The notes under the pieces were generated by a model that was not told the origin of the DNA, ran no database searches, and saw only the letters and a list, made by a program, of their open reading frames with translations. From JACCSI01 sp963815285 (GTDB taxonomy: Bacteria; Acidobacteriota; Vicinamibacteria; Vicinamibacterales; UBA2999): a stretch of 64,000 bases of DNA. Below are positions 62,930-64,000 of the stretch, piece after piece. The stretch lies in contig CAWFGB010000004.1 of the NCBI GenBank assembly GCA_963815285.1, forward strand, positions 248,001 to 312,000, read 5' to 3'. Positions within the stretch are counted from its first letter, which is position 1. Every line of letters begins with the position of its first letter. A program made the position numbers and the translations under genes.

Positions 62930-64000
62930 ATGCAAATTTTCTGCGCCGTCATCGCGCTCGCCCTCATCCTGCCCGGCTGCGCGGCACGCAGTCGAGCGCC
63001 GACACTCGGGGAAGGGGTCGAGCATCCCGACGCGCGCGAACATCTGCGCCGCGAATTGGATTCGCTCTTCAGTGCGCCCCATGTGAGCCATGCGCAGTGG
63101 GGTGTCAACTTCTACTCGCTGGGCAAAGCCGAAACGCTCTACCGCCTGAACGCCGGACAGTTCATGGTGCCGGCGTCAAACCAGAAGATTCTCACTGCGG
63201 CCGTCGCCGCAGAACGCCTCGGCTGGGACTTCCGGTTCACGACCCGGCTGCTCGCCACCGCTCCGGTGGACGAAGGCGGCACAATCGCAGGCGACGTGGT
63301 CGTCGTCGGCAACGGCGATCCCACGATCAATCCGCGGCACCCGGAGCGCTGGCGGGCATTCGACGAATGGGCCGGCGCACTCCACGCCAAGGGCGTGAAG
63401 ATCATCAACGGCTCACTCATTGGCGAGGACAACGCGTTTGCCGAGCCGGGCTGGGGCGTGGGATGGGCGTGGGACAACCTGCAGTATGGCTACGGCGCGC
63501 CGCCAAGTGCCCTGCAGTACAACGAGAACCAGGTCGAAGTCATGGTCGGGCCCGGCATGATCGCCGGCACTCCCGCGATCATCAGCACCGCGCCGTTCGG
63601 ATCAGGTCTCGTGGTCGATCACCAGGTGACGACGATCCCTTCTGGGGGCGAGACGCAGATTGAGATTGCCCGCATCCCCGGCACCGCGCACCTCCGGGTC
63701 CAGGGTCAGATCGCCGAGGGTGCCAAGCCCGTCACGCTGACGGCGTCGGTCGGCAACCCCACACGGCTGTATCTCGCGGCGCTGCGCGAGGCACTGGGAC
63801 GTCACGGCATCTTCGTGGCCGGCGGCCTCGCCGACGTAGACGACCTGACCGCTCCCCCAACCGTCGACACCGCCACGGAACTCGTCGTCGACAAGTCGCC
63901 GCCGCTCATCGAGATCATCGACGTCGCGATGAAGTGGAGCCGCAATATCTACGCTGAGACATTGTTGCTGGCGATCGCTCAACCGGGGGAGCCCGCGACA
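62930..64000 (+). CDS. dacB: D-alanyl-D-alanine carboxypeptidase/endopeptidase, PBP4 type (3' end outside window)
   Basis: Open for 357 codons to the right edge. Signal with lipobox LPGC (Cys17), so it is probably a lipoprotein. S13-family catalytic motifs: SxxK as SNQK (83-86, in VPASNQKILTAAVA) and SxN as SRN (337-339, in KWSRNIYAETLL); the KTG motif lies beyond the window. VVGNGDPTINPR matches the family. Trims peptidoglycan stem peptides in the periplasm. Confidence 0.9.
   Translation, partial: MQIFCAVIALALILPGCAARSRAPTLGEGVEHPDAREHLRRELDSLFSAPHVSHAQWGVNFYSLGKAETLYRLNAGQFMVPASNQKILTAAVAAERLGWDFRFTTRLLATAPVDEGGTIAGDVVVVGNGDPTINPRHPERWRAFDEWAGALHAKGVKIINGSLIGEDNAFAEPGWGVGWAWDNLQYGYGAPPSALQYNENQVEVMVGPGMIAGTPAIISTAPFGSGLVVDHQVTTIPSGGETQIEIARIPGTAHLRVQGQIAEGAKPVTLTASVGNPTRLYLAALREALGRHGIFVAGGLADVDDLTAPPTVDTATELVVDKSPPLIEIIDVAMKWSRNIYAETLLLAIAQPGEPAT

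Overview
The window (about 64% G+C) looks like the chromosome of an acidobacterium, probably of the Vicinamibacteria type. The signs are two large Oar-like TonB receptors with an N-terminal carboxypeptidase-regulatory domain, a pair of VWFA-related proteins of the kind abundant in Acidobacteria, dense housekeeping operons, and many short word-like intergenic repeats. No phage, insertion sequence, CRISPR array, rRNA or tRNA was seen. Assignment to phylum is inference from gene content only.

Layout. 1-3.1 kb: the 5' part of a multihaem cytochrome c gene, then a divergent kynureninase/tryptophan 2,3-dioxygenase pair. 3.3-9.3 kb: two tandem paralogous TonB receptors, each broken by one extra base. 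9.5-11.6 kb: an EamA transporter and an F0 ATP synthase group (atpZ, atpI-like, atpE) with no a-subunit gene. 11.7-21 kb: two VWA proteins, a CcsA/HemX protein and C5-pathway tetrapyrrole genes (hemA, hemC, cobA-hemD, hemB with one extra base, hemL). 21-26.2 kb: a coiled-coil/glycine-rich exported protein and the uppS-cdsA-dxr-rseP run. 26.4-38.8 kb: an NHL protein, HupE, truA, pyrE, tolC, two glycosyltransferases, a PQQ-type propeller, TIGR02757, an M28 peptidase and a diguanylate cyclase. 38.9-46.9 kb: pyrimidine synthesis as two runs, pyrR-pyrB-pyrC-PRTase on the minus strand and pyrK-pyrD-pyrF-glutaredoxin on the plus strand, around a membrane phosphodiesterase. 47-51 kb: pal, a GT39-type membrane protein, larE and a LysW-like protein. 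51-55 kb: a receiver-PilZ protein, a ZntA-type ATPase with its ArsR repressor, and a peroxiredoxin. 55-64 kb: a penicillin acylase family protein, a Gld-like ABC operon, and a truncated PBP4 gene.

How it works together. The heme and pyrimidine blocks each cover most of a pathway, with genes joined by 1-17 nt overlaps. UppS, CdsA, Dxr, RseP, Pal and PBP4 serve the envelope. A GGDEF protein and a PilZ protein imply c-di-GMP signalling.

The strongest unexpected signal is at gene starts. At least eight genes that begin transcription units carry TANNNT exactly 6 nt before ATG/GTG, and three more carry it 7-8 nt before, which is what leaderless mRNAs would look like. One dispersed repeat (TAATCTGTG units) appears to supply such a -10 box or a start codon. 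Other points of note are an acidic LysW-like carrier next to larE, a candidate PyrR-binding hairpin with an overlapping leader peptide, a 21-nt motif shared by two intergenic regions, and a sodium-type ion-binding signature in AtpE.
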